A DNA stretch of 64,000 nt, from positions 1,054,001-1,118,000 of the forward strand of contig NC_057376.1 in the NCBI RefSeq assembly GCF_016906535.1. The letters are read 5' to 3'. Each line of letters begins with the position of its first letter. Within the stretch, counting starts at the first letter, position 1. Under the pieces are notes generated by a model. It had not been told where the DNA came from. It did no database searches and saw nothing but the letters and a program-made list of their open reading frames with translations. This stretch comes from Rhizoctonia solani. Lineage: Eukaryota > Basidiomycota > Agaricomycetes > Cantharellales > Ceratobasidiaceae. Both the position numbers and the translations under genes were made by a program. Below, one piece after another: positions 1-9,418 of this stretch.

Positions 1-332
1 TGACCTTATTTGAAGCCCCAGTCATATCTAAGCGGCGATTCATTGGTATCACGCGCGTAATCAGCATTTGAGATCACATGGCCTCCGGTCTTCGTGATGC
101 TTCCGCTTCACTCGCATCTAGAGACATGATGGACAATTTGTCAAATCTAGTAAGATATCGTTACATGGAAAGCTTCGTAGGGTTTGTGGAATTTCGTGTG
201 ATTGATCGTATCCGAGCGCTCGTTGCGCTATCGCTTAGCACAGCACAATCGAATCCTTAATAATACGACCCAACGCCAGCGCTGCCTCGAGTCAGTTGAT
301 CTTACCCTTCCCCACACGCAGGGTCGGTTGAG
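1..332. other. 5' edge, no gene recognised
   Basis: Only short, uncharacteristic reading frames are present here. It is presumably the upstream region of the receptor gene that begins near 333; no repeat or RNA gene was recognised. Confidence 0.5.
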
Positions 333-1996
333 ATGGCCATTGACGAGATGTGGTACCTGCCTTACGAAGGCCATGGGATAACGGTAAGTACGAGCCACAT
401 GGTCACGCTATGTGGTCTGGCATATACATTTCATGGGCTAACCTATTTAATAGGCTACAATAGTCGCATCGTTTATATCTTTCACTTCAGTTATATCTTT
501 ATTTTCTTATTGGCATGGGTCGCAATTACGGGACGAGGGCCAACAGAACGACCATTCTTGAAAACACATATTGGGGTTTACTTTCGTGAGCATACATGTA
601 CCCCGAACCGATGGTGTCATCTGAAACATTAGCGTACAGTCTCCTTGATGACAGCAGACCTTTCGCAAGCCATCGGGGGGATCATGAACATTAGATGGGT
701 AGCCGCTCGGCACGTTTCAATTGGCCGATTCTGCACTGCCCAAGCAGCTATTAAACAATTCGCCAATGTTGGAGCGGCCTTGTGGTCGATCATAATTGCG
801 ATCCATACGTTTAGATTGTTGGTAAGTTCTGCTTCATTAGCTTAGAATGTTCACTGTATACTTACTTGGGCGGACTGATTCAGTTTTTCAATGCTCATAC
901 CAGTAACTTTATGTGTTTTGCTACTTTGGTAGTGATCTGGGGCGGTATTATTACGGTCGTAGCTGCTGGTCCTACAGTAATCCAAACTCCGTCGAAAGGG
1001 GACTACTTTGGAATAACAGGTAAGAGCGCAATCTGGGTTACCTGGCAGTGCATAGAGTAAATGAGGAAACAGGATATTGGTGTTGGATTACACGGGATTA
1101 TTCTGTCGAAAGACTTTGCTTGGAATACCTTTTTGTGAGTATACCTTTGGCATATACACTGAAATAACTTCGCTCAGACCTTCAAAAGATGTTCATATCC
1201 GCTGGCGTCTCGCTTATCGTCTATACATTGGTATTTTTCCGGTTACGGGGCAACCTCGTCGCTGAGGGATACAAGATCAAAGCTCTCAGTGTGAGCTCAT
1301 CCCGTGCTTGGAATCTTGAAGCAGGCCGTGCTGTCATGGAATCAAATACCATGTCCGTGGCTTGGCAATTGATGTGGTACCCAGTATCCTATACATTTAC
1401 AGTGAGAAACCTCTTGAAAATTCTTATTTTATTAATATCGCTGATGACAATTGGTGCGAGTGTAGATTCTCCCAATAACTGTTTCTCGTTGGGTCGAGTT
1501 CTCAGGCACAACAGTTCCTTTTGAGGCAAAGATGTTCTCTGTAAGTAACTTCATAGAGGCAATCTCGATGGCTATTTAAGGAATCTTCATTCATCAGTCC
1601 GTTGTTTTCATGCTCTCGGGCTTCATTAACACACTTTTATTCCTTGCTACTAGAAGAGTCCTCCCCCCAATCAAATTGCGTCGCAAATCTACGTCGGGGA
1701 CATCTAGCGCACACCCAGGGATTAGTATCAAGATCAGCGTACACGCAACGCGTACACAACAAATTTCCTCAGCGAATGGCGATCCATCCTACATCATTGC
1801 TCTCCCTTCACCTAATTTCTCTCATACTGAGAACCAGGCATATGAACTTGACGATTGCTCTCGTCTTCCGGTTGTTCCGGAGAAGGCCGAATCACGTATG
1901 TCTGGAGAAAGTACTGGAATCAGTGTTGGGACAGGAAAAAATGATTACGATATTGAGGATGGTTTGGACCAACATACGATACCACGGCCATTATGA
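333..1996 (+). CDS. Seven-transmembrane G-protein-coupled receptor, cAMP-receptor/Git3-like
   Basis: Plasma-membrane receptor of the fungal cAMP-receptor/Git3-like class, expected to sense a nutrient or peptide signal through a heterotrimeric G protein. Exons are separated by short introns. TM1 lies around 454-540. TM2-3 begin at 640 with SLMTADLSQAIGGIMNIRW and continue to 821. Next come 884-1020, an exon at about 1070-1134 (YWCWITRDYSVERL), 1189-1401 starting MFISAGVSLIVYTLVFF, about 1466-1540 (ILPITVSRWVEFSGTTVPFE) and TM7 near 1598 (MLSGFINTLLFLATRR). A Ser-rich cytoplasmic tail of about 110 residues follows to the stop at 1994-1996. The first exon (MAIDEMWYLPYEGHGIT, 333-383) joins TM1 through a clean GTAAGT...TAG intron (384-453), but the frame then slips by one base in the T-run at 502-505. 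One extra T would give an uninterrupted TM1. The family is convincing from the motif set and order; the ligand is unknown. Confidence 0.8.
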
Positions 1997-2160
1997 TTCT
2001 AAAAAATAGCTTTGCGGAGGATCTCTATAATTTACACTCGTAATTTATTTGGATTTAATGTCAAGTGGAGATAATGGTATGGTTGTTGTACTTGTTACTT
2101 AATGCAAACTCGATATATATTCTTTGTTTTGTAATTTACTATGTCGATGGTACCACTTTA
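1997..2160. other. Intergenic, 3' flank of receptor gene
   Basis: AT-rich sequence between the receptor stop codon and the MITE. No gene seen. Confidence 0.5.
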
Positions 2161-2379
2161 TACAGTAACGGACAAAACCTTTCAGAATACCCTTGATTTT
2201 GTAGCTTACATTTCTCAATGATTTATCCTTCACCTTTTAACTTTCTTAGCTCGTTTTGTAGCTCTCATATGTGGCTTTTAAACGCATATACATGCGTCGT
2301 GATACAACCCGAACTGAAGTAGTTACGGGAAACTTAATCAAAATAAGATTTTATGTGAAAGGTTTTGTCCGTCACTGTA
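2161..2379. mobile_element. MITE with 24-bp terminal inverted repeats and TA target site
   Basis: The left end (2161-2184, starting TACAGTAACGGACAAAACC) is the reverse complement of the right end (2356-2379, ending GTCCGTCACTGTA) over 24 bases with a single mismatch. The outermost TA on both sides fits a TA target-site duplication. The 171-bp interior is AT-rich with no open reading frame. A TA target and CAGT-type ends are typical of non-autonomous elements mobilised by Tc1/mariner/pogo-type transposases. It sits between two genes and does not interrupt an exon. Superfamily assignment is inferred from the ends only. Confidence 0.8.
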
Positions 2380-2575
2380 TCTAGCAGGAGCTGCCTAGGG
2401 AAGGGCATTCTACTGTACGCTAGTAAAATACTACGTACGTATGGTGAACATCAATACTACTATAGGATTATAACCTATTCTATTCTCTACGCATAACCAA
2501 TGTACGATACGCATTGGGACTGCATCATGAAGTGGTAAAACTTGGTTGGAACAGTTGCAAATTCAGGCCGGAGGT
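2380..2575. other. Intergenic, convergent gene ends
   Basis: Short AT-rich stretch between the MITE and the stop codon of the Mtf2-like gene. Nothing recognised. Confidence 0.4.
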
Positions 2576-3454
2576 TCAACGTGTGCTAATTCGTTTTTGT
2601 ATAGTTGGCTTGGTATGACCAGCCTTATTTTGCATGAGACTTCCTAGCCGTTGGATTATTTTCATTACTTCTTCCTCCCCTCCTTCGAACCAGACAGACT
2701 GATGAGTGGCTTCCTCGTAGATCTTCAGATACAGTTGTTTCGTTCGGTCATCCGGCTGGACCCCGTTAACGCGCATCTCTTCGGCTATGTTTAACACTGC
2801 CTGTAGATCATGGAACGAGCTCCAGTGAGTACGCATAAGCTCAGTGTAACTGAGGACTGTACACCCTGTTACAAACGAAATAAGCGAGCGCTGCCGGGCA
2901 TGGTCAAAGATAGCGATTGATAGATGAGGATTATTATAGGTTTCACGGAATTCGCGCATGAGGTGGGCAATTAATCGCCCGTATATTTCAGGATGGATAG
3001 TTTTAGGCTGAGATGATTCGACGGCCTCGGGTAAAATATTGAAAGACTGTGGAGGGCCAGAAAATACTTCAGTTTTGGCCCATCGGAGTAGCTCCTCATC
3101 CGATCTGCAGTTCATGATGCTTTCGACCTTCTCGTCAAATAGCTTCTCCGTGTCCACTCTTTCTCGTATATGCTTGATGGTTCCCTTTGCGATAGGATTA
3201 TCGAAAAGCCTTGTACCCATCGGGAATTGATTCCCAATAGTGCTGTTCTGCGAGGACGGTGTGCATCCATATCGAATACACGATCGAATACAGTTTCCAT
3301 AACTTTCTGCTCCATATGGGTAGGCGTCTGCCTTCTCAATGAGGCGGACATTAGTATAGATGAGCGCATGGATAAACGCGATCTTCCGGACATAAGATCA
3401 TGGCTTGGGGGATCGATATCTCGAAGGATCTGAGCCCAGTTGGCATCTGACGAC
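2576..3454 (-). CDS. Mtf2-like mitochondrial RNA/transcription factor, C-terminal part, frame-broken
   Basis: The last 214 codons (2576-3220) read without interruption. They contain the alpha-helical block known from the fungal Mtf2-like C-terminal domain: IYGRLIAHLMREFRE, then FDHARQRSLISFVTGCT, then SYTELMRTHWSSFHDLQ and AEEMRVNGVQPDDRT. Mtf2 in yeast acts with the mitochondrial RNA polymerase and in transcript processing. Upstream, another frame carries LRRQTPTHMEQKVMETVFDR (about 3112-3454), which looks like the natural N-terminal continuation. The two frames meet near 3230-3270 without a convincing intron, suggesting a one-base indel. A GTAAGT...TAG intron lies at 3455-3508 on this strand. 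Family assignment is from remembered motif similarity and is moderately certain; the start codon is unresolved. Confidence 0.55.
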
Positions 3455-3508
3455 CTATGATAAAACATCACCATCATAACTGATCCCGGCAATAACGACT
3501 GGACTTAC

Positions 3509-3830
3509 GTTGGGGAGCTGTCGTTCAGGTTCGGGCTACATGCTGTGGTAAATACTGAGCACAGGAGTGCTTCAAATTAACTTGCCGCAATAAAGAGGGC
3601 GGTGTGTCTTTCCCAACAAGCATAAATCCGTCCTCATTATGATCTTTATCAAACGGCGATGGGCCTCGAATCGAAGCTAAAAACCGGGGTCCAATGGCTT
3701 TTAGGCAAAAGATAGGTGCATGAGGCCGGTTAGTGATACCCCAAAAGGCTAGGTGGATAGGTGTGAGAGTTGAGTCCTTGTTTATCTGCGCAATTCAAAC
3801 TCGCACCTCGATGTACAACCATCCCACAGC
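3509..3830 (-). pseudogene. Upstream coding remnants with ankyrin-like stretch, frames disrupted
   Basis: Minus-strand reading shows coding-like pieces in alternating frames: VVHRGASLNCADKQG (about 3820-3775), LTPIHLAFWGITNRPHAP (about 3760-3710), FDKDHNEDGFMLVGKDT (about 3655-3600) and FTTACSPNLNDSSPT (about 3555-3510). GASLN...TPIHLA resembles an ankyrin repeat. The last piece splices in frame, through the 3455-3508 intron, to SSDANWAQILRDIDPP at the beginning of the downstream exon. Either this is the N-terminal part of the same gene with several indels, or an adjacent decayed ankyrin gene. No single open frame covers it. Confidence 0.35.
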
Positions 3831-3898
3831 CCAAAAATTCGCTTGGTCGAGTCCCGAAAGGTAATATAAATTAGTAAGGGTAAGTTTGCATAATACCA

Positions 3899-3922
3899 GT
3901 CACGTGACTTTTGACGCGTCAA
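3899..3922. promoter_or_regulatory. CACGTG palindrome next to ACGCGT palindrome
   Basis: GTCACGTGAC (3899-3908) is a perfect palindrome containing the E-box CACGTG. TTGACGCGTCAA (3911-3922) is a second perfect palindrome containing ACGCGT, the MluI cell-cycle box known in yeast S-phase promoters. Both lie about 100 bp upstream of the ATG at 4018. Function is inferred from motif identity only. Confidence 0.4.
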
Positions 3923-4017
3923 CAGCTAAAAACAAACAGTTGTAGATCGGGTGCCTGCACTCGACACTAACCCCAAACTGTATATATTGTATTCTATTTC
4001 TAACCGTTCGTGCCAAA

Positions 4018-4913
4018 ATGACGTCTCCACTTCACCAATTGATGTATTCTCTGTATGTTCCACACGAACAAGGGATAGTGAGACAAGATTTATTTTGGTG
4101 TCGAGTGTTGTAAATGCTACATGGAATATCGAACTCGGCTGTCAAGGGGTCAGAGACCGGTGGTGGAGAGGGTCATGCCCATTGGTAGGCCTGAGCTTCT
4201 GTTTAACTTGTTCACTCTAATATTCCATGCATATAGCCCGAAGAAACTATTCAGGCAGACGTGGGAGCCACTGGTCCAAAGGCATTATCCAGTCCTTGGT
4301 TGGCATGGGGCCACATCCGATACATGCGTACTCAAGGTTCGTCCTGTATCAATCGTCAATTATAGTCTAAGCTGAGATGATAGTCTACTTAGGTTGTGTT
4401 CAACTCCCACAAACTCATAAACTTCGGATCTCACTGAAGGAATATGAGCCTGAAATCTCATCCACCAGGGCCATGCACATTCTGTCCAACGTACCTAAGC
4501 CATTTTTCTAGTTTGCAATCACGGGCTAATTCTATCATTAGTTTAATCTTCCTTTGAACGGTCGGGATATTTTGTCTGTTCCTATACGACCCCTGCGAAG
4601 CATTTCGATCACAAATATACACCTCCGGGAGCGCGAGGTGAACAAGCCCCAATCGTTAAAGCATACCCAAAATAAGATCTGATTGTTCCATCGTTAACAG
4701 CAAACAATACAAGAGCTACAACGCAAAATCGCATCCCTTGAAAGAGAGTTGGAATCCAGGCCTCCACCTATTACCCCTACAGGTCAGTGAAGTGTTGGCA
4801 CCAAGAGACCAAGCAATGCTAAAGAACATACGGCAGTGACTCGGGTGGTAGCTAACATTCCGAAAAGACGGCGCTTGCTTCAAGTCAAAGACATGCGGTT
4901 CGATGGGGAATAG
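4018..4913 (+). CDS. Candidate XRCC4/XLF/PAXX-like end-joining protein (188 aa)
   Basis: Seven exons (4018-4052, 4106-4184, 4237-4336, 4393-4490, 4542-4637, 4701-4782, 4837-4913) with canonical GT-AG introns join into one frame of exactly 189 codons including the stop. That consistency is strong evidence for a real gene. The ATG is in good context (CCAAAATGA). Residues 1-125 look like a compact beta-rich head with TWNIELG and RWWRGSCPLPEETIQ, similar in pattern to the W-x-G...(E)EI turn of XRCC4-type heads. Residues about 128-156 form a coiled coil (LREREQTIQELQRKIASLER). A proline linker and a basic tail follow, ending KRRRLLQVKDMRFDGE. Head, short coil and basic C-terminal peptide is the layout of PAXX, which binds Ku in non-homologous end joining. 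I do not recognise the protein by direct similarity, so function is a structural hypothesis; other SAS6/XRCC4-fold or kinetochore proteins are possible. Confidence 0.5.
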
Positions 4914-7024
4914 AGGAGCTAGTTCTTACGTTTTTATCGCTGTTATTGTAAGGTATTGATATTGTATTTCAGAATGAACATGTATGTGTGTTGGTGTACG
5001 AAATGGATTTGTCTTTCTCCCCTAATATCCTCTTCGCTTGCAAGCCAGACATAAACCGAGGCAGCAAGCCCCTAACCACCGCCCCTCTAGATCTGGTTTA
5101 CTTGGCTTCTCAATTGACTTGATCTGGTTGCGTCACTTCTCCTATCAAGTATTACATAAAAGTAACAACATGCAGTATTTTGGCTTGCCTCCATATCATC
5201 TCAGTGTGTTATCGGCCGCCCTCATTGAAGTGCTAGATCAACCGGATGTAGACTATCCACCTAGGTGGCAACGTTCCTTACATATAGCAGTTGGGTTGTT
5301 GATCATGAAACTTCCGCACCAAATACCCGGCAATATGGATGAACGGAAAGATGGTAAACATGAGCATAATGAACCTGCTTTTTGACAGGCTTTGTAAGCA
5401 AAAGTATCAAAACCCCATCCGGCGATATAGTGTTGGGCCGAATTTTATGTACTATCATAAACTCCGCGCATATATCCATCTGCAATGAAAACTGGGGTAT
5501 TAGTAAACTCGGTGATAATACCGGTAGGAGTTTGGTAAGTTGAGAGTCAGCATTATGATTCAAACCCAGAGACCGAGCACACCAAAACGTTAAACTCATA
5601 GTAATAATCTGGTGTCTAGACTTGTGTAGCTATCAATAGGTTAAGCAAACGTGCATGCAGGCCGACGCAGATGAATTCAGCCCAAAGGTAGCATTCCTTG
5701 GTGTCCCTGAACTTTATTGGAGTCCGGTGAGCTAAATCTCATCCAAGCCCGGCAGCCATTGGGCATAACGAAATTAAAACACAATCGACATGTTTTCGTA
5801 TAAAGTGCATCGAGGAGCGACGAACCGAGTTGGCCTTAGCATGCTGTAATTGTTAATATGGTATTGCGGAGATCGGCGCATGCGGCGCTTGGCCAGACAG
5901 ATATTATTATTATATATGCACATCGGATGTGAGACAACTTGATAACGTTGGCCATGTGGGCGAGCATGTTGTGAGAGCTGGCATACACATTAACTTCCGA
6001 TTAAGGAGTTGTGACAGCCATGCACCCCCAGGCGACCAACTGCCTACTTAGCTGCACTAAAATTTCAAGAGTGACCAGCCCGAGCTGAAACCAAGCCCAA
6101 ATGAAATGTATCATGATACGCGTTGCAGATTGTCGACTAAGAGCATGACCACACTGTCAGGGGTTTGAATATTTCATTCGTGTGCTCAGCCGGGAGCGCT
6201 TATTGTAATCCGCGGGTCGGTGTCTACGGGCGGAAGGCGCGATTTGTTGCGCTCTGCTGGGCCGCTCAACGACCACCCCTGTCGCTCGCTTCCTCTCCCT
6301 CTCCTCTCGTTCGAACATCACACATAGACAGTGTCAAGGGATCATTATCATCGTACGTGATGGCTGCATATTCAATTGATAGCCTCTAGCGCGAACTAGC
6401 TGGATGCGGTTGCTAATTTGAACAATCTAGACCGTACTTGGTCTATTGGTAGGAGACAATCGGTGTACTTCACTCAGCTCACGTGTGCGGAGATTGCCTC
6501 GTGGTAAGCATCTGTTTGTGTCATCTCTTTCCATGCTCGGCATCCTGCTTCAAATTCTGTCCCACCCATGGAACGCACCCCAAACTTGCACCGTAATCGC
6601 CGCACTTCCTTTTTGTACAATCCCCCCAAATTGCGCTTGCCAGCATGTATGCGCATCCGATATCATTCCGACGCAAGCTCACGACCTGAACTCCGACCAG
6701 CGCATGCTGCTGTTTTGATACCTTGCTTCGCTGACGCTAATCTCGCATAAATACCACCACTCTAGACAATACCCTCCACTCACCTACTCCATCCACTGCT
6801 CCACCGCCACCTCCCTTGAACACTTTCTCCACGTAAATAAGGTGTGTTGCCCCTAATCGTCATTTCATCGTGTCCTCATGGCTTCTATCCCCACACTAAC
6901 CTAACTGTTGTGACGATTCAATTACATATGTTGACCGAAACCGATCTTTTGTCTGCACCTCTATTCTGCACTTAGGTCTAGGTCTAGCAGCACTGCCACG
7001 CATTCGTTCTCGACCCTCACAAAC
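4914..7024. other. 2.1-kb intergenic region, no gene recognised
   Basis: Open frames here, including one at 5038-5385 and one on the minus strand at 5303-5599, lack recognisable motifs and plausible intron-joined extensions. The right part (about 6250-7020) is pyrimidine-rich and is probably the promoter and 5' UTR of the FAM72 gene. No repeat or RNA gene was recognised. Confidence 0.4.
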
Positions 7025-8828
7025 ATGCCGCCTTCCCACTTTTACCGCGATCGGTGGCCCTATCCCGCCTCCGGGAATCCTCAAAACCCCCCGACGTGGA
7101 CTCAATCCCAAGTTCACCCCCCACGTCACCTCCCACCAAACCTACCTCAAAACCGACTGTCCCCTTACTCGATGAATGAAAGCACGTCTGGCTCACAAGT
7201 GCCTCAGGCCATGATTCGACTTAGGACGGGCCCCAATCACACCCATATGCGGCGCAAGCTGAATATGGACCATATTTTGAAGACGAAGAAACGCATCGTC
7301 ATTTCTCAGTGCAGGTGCATCACAGACACGTAGTTAGTGGTTCAAGGGCGGTAGATGGATATACCCACGGTCATAGGGATGGCGTTAGCATAGGGGACTG
7401 GATACGGCCTCCAGTTTCAGATGACGGAGTTGCGGCCCAACTGACAGGACGCATTGAAATGTTGCGTGAACGCATAGGCGCGGTTGAGCGTAGCCGTGAA
7501 CAGGATCAACGGGCGGGCTGGACCGAACCCACTACTCAAGCCGCCGCCGCACACCAGGGGGTCCGATGGGCCTACCCTGCTGAAAATCGTCCCGGATTTT
7601 GGGAGGTTGGTTATGGAGCACAGTATGGATACCGACAGCTAGAGCATATGACAATGGCAGGAAGAAATCCGCCCGGGTCGGCGTTTCAGCCAGTCGTTTC
7701 ATCCTCACCCCTGATCCGCTCGAATGTTCCCCCGCCTGTTGCACTCCCTCCCTCCGAGACTGACGTCCCACCTGCCCCGGTGACGGGCCATAAGGTCTAC
7801 ATACTCGATTGCAAGAGTTGCGGCACGTTTTTATCGAATAGGGGAATGAAGGCACGTTCCGTTTTTTGTCATAGGAGAAGCATCTCGCTTGAATTGACAC
7901 TTGTTCGTCTATTAGGCTGTGTTGCTTTTACGGCCCAATATCGCACTATTTTCCACTGATGCGATGCCAGTCAACTGTAGCCCCCAGCCAATTGCTGGTC
8001 AACAGCCAGTTTATGAAGACTTTGAAAGGCACCCACAAGATATCACCGACCTTCTTCAACAGACAAATATTGTCTCGCCAGCCGAACCACAAGAAGAGGT
8101 CTTGTATGCGAGGTATTTTTTGCCCCCCAAGAGTATGGCCATGGACGTGCACCCTGAGAAGAATGCCCCGGAACGCTCGGCCGATATTACTAGCACCCAG
8201 TCTAGCCCGGCTCAGCCATTACCTCGAACATGCGAGTGTTTGACTCAAACACTAAGCTGTCACGGTTGTGGTGCGGGGATTGGGTATATGATTGTCACAC
8301 CGGTGAGCTCTTGACGCCAACAACGAGTAATACAAACGGACTGACCTTTGCTTGTCCAACTAGTGTGCACGTTGCACGGCTCAACAGTCGATCAGCGGCC
8401 GTCCAGGACAACCTCAGAGGACGGCCAACGGCCATCGGTTCGTGTTCCATCACGCTGAAATAGTGGCCCGCGAGCGATTGTATATTCCGGGTCAACCTGG
8501 CGTTCACCGATATCCTTGGGGGATTCCCCCAACTGCTTCCTCTCAGCCGAATGCCACCATGGGCCAGCAGTCTGATTCTCGCTCTCGTGTACCGTCCGTT
8601 GACTCCGAACCAAAATCCCCATCGATCCCAGTCTTCCAGCCTCACCGAGACGGCAATTTTATTCCAATCGTTAGTCAAGTTCCTGCGCGACCACTAACTC
8701 GACGTATTCAGAACAGCGGGCTCAAGGCTGGGGATGTGGTTTTCTGGCACCATCTGAGTCGAACTGGAGAACTAGGGGGCGTCAGTCTGGACGACGAGTA
8801 CTACAGTCAGCACTTCGTGGAGCGATAA
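7025..8828 (+). CDS. FAM72-domain protein with N-terminal low-complexity extension
   Basis: The conserved FAM72 core is split over three exons: VYILDCKSCGTFLSNRGMK (to 7851), AVLLLRPNIALFSTDAMPVN (7916-8302) with CECLTQTLSCHGCGAGIGYM, and CARCTAQ plus NGHRFVFHHAEIVARERLY (8364-8828). Paired cysteines (CKSC, CHGC, CARC) probably bind zinc. Animal FAM72A binds and antagonises the uracil glycosylase UNG2; the fungal role is not established. The first intron (7852-7915) has a GC donor (AAG/GCACGT) and the second (8303-8363) a GTGAGC donor. The N-terminal about 270 residues are Pro/Gln-rich with a short coiled coil (RIEMLRERIGAVERS). Within them the frame slips once near 7235-7245 (ACACCCATATG); one additional C there would keep the frame through PYAAQAEYGPYFEDEE. 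An unrecognised intron is the alternative. The C-terminus contains GLKAGDVVFWHHLSRTGELG. Confidence 0.8.
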
Positions 8829-9418
8829 ACCAGCGGAACACAGGCCCGATCCTATCTTAGATAGTGTAATTCAAAGTGGCGGACAACCAGTTGTGTGGGT
8901 GTAGAGGTGCTGTGCATCATCTTGCCTCGCTGCAGAAACTTAAGCTGTACTACATCTATCGATTATCCCTCCCTCATCAACGGTTCTTTCATATTCAATC
9001 CTTGCACTTGTTCGCATTAGTTACTGAGTTCTTTACGCTTCGTTACGAGTTTGGCCCGCGGTTTGCTTCTTTTTTTTTAATTCATTAAAGACTAATACCT
9101 TGTTCTTGTTGGCCGCAGTGTTATGCGGTTGTTGGGTACGTAGTGGTTTACACACGGGCTACGCACCCTTCTGGCCTTGGTCATTTTGTTCTTGTGGGAC
9201 TTGATTTATCGAGGCTTGCTCATGTGTATTTTTCCGGATTGCATATTGGTCTGGTATAAAATTGGCTTTGCTCTACATGAAAGATGTAGCTTATCCGTCC
9301 CCTCCTTGTCTTATATACGGACTATTATTTGTATGCATACATTTGCTAATGTGACCCTGCCATGCCGCTTGAAAATCGAACTAAAGAGATACTAAAGTCT
9401 AAGGATATATGCACTTGC
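8829..9418. other. Convergent intergenic region
   Basis: Pyrimidine-rich 3' flanks of the FAM72 gene and the primase gene. No coding or RNA feature recognised. Confidence 0.5.

Noticed and set aside
4121..4375. 84-codon frame starting ATGGAATATCG, first read as an acyltransferase fragment
   Set aside because: The seven-exon model in other frames explains the region completely with canonical introns; this frame is a shadow.
5038..5385. 115-codon open frame on the plus strand
   Set aside because: No domain, signal peptide or plausible intron-joined extension; typical of chance frames in a 2-kb intergenic region.
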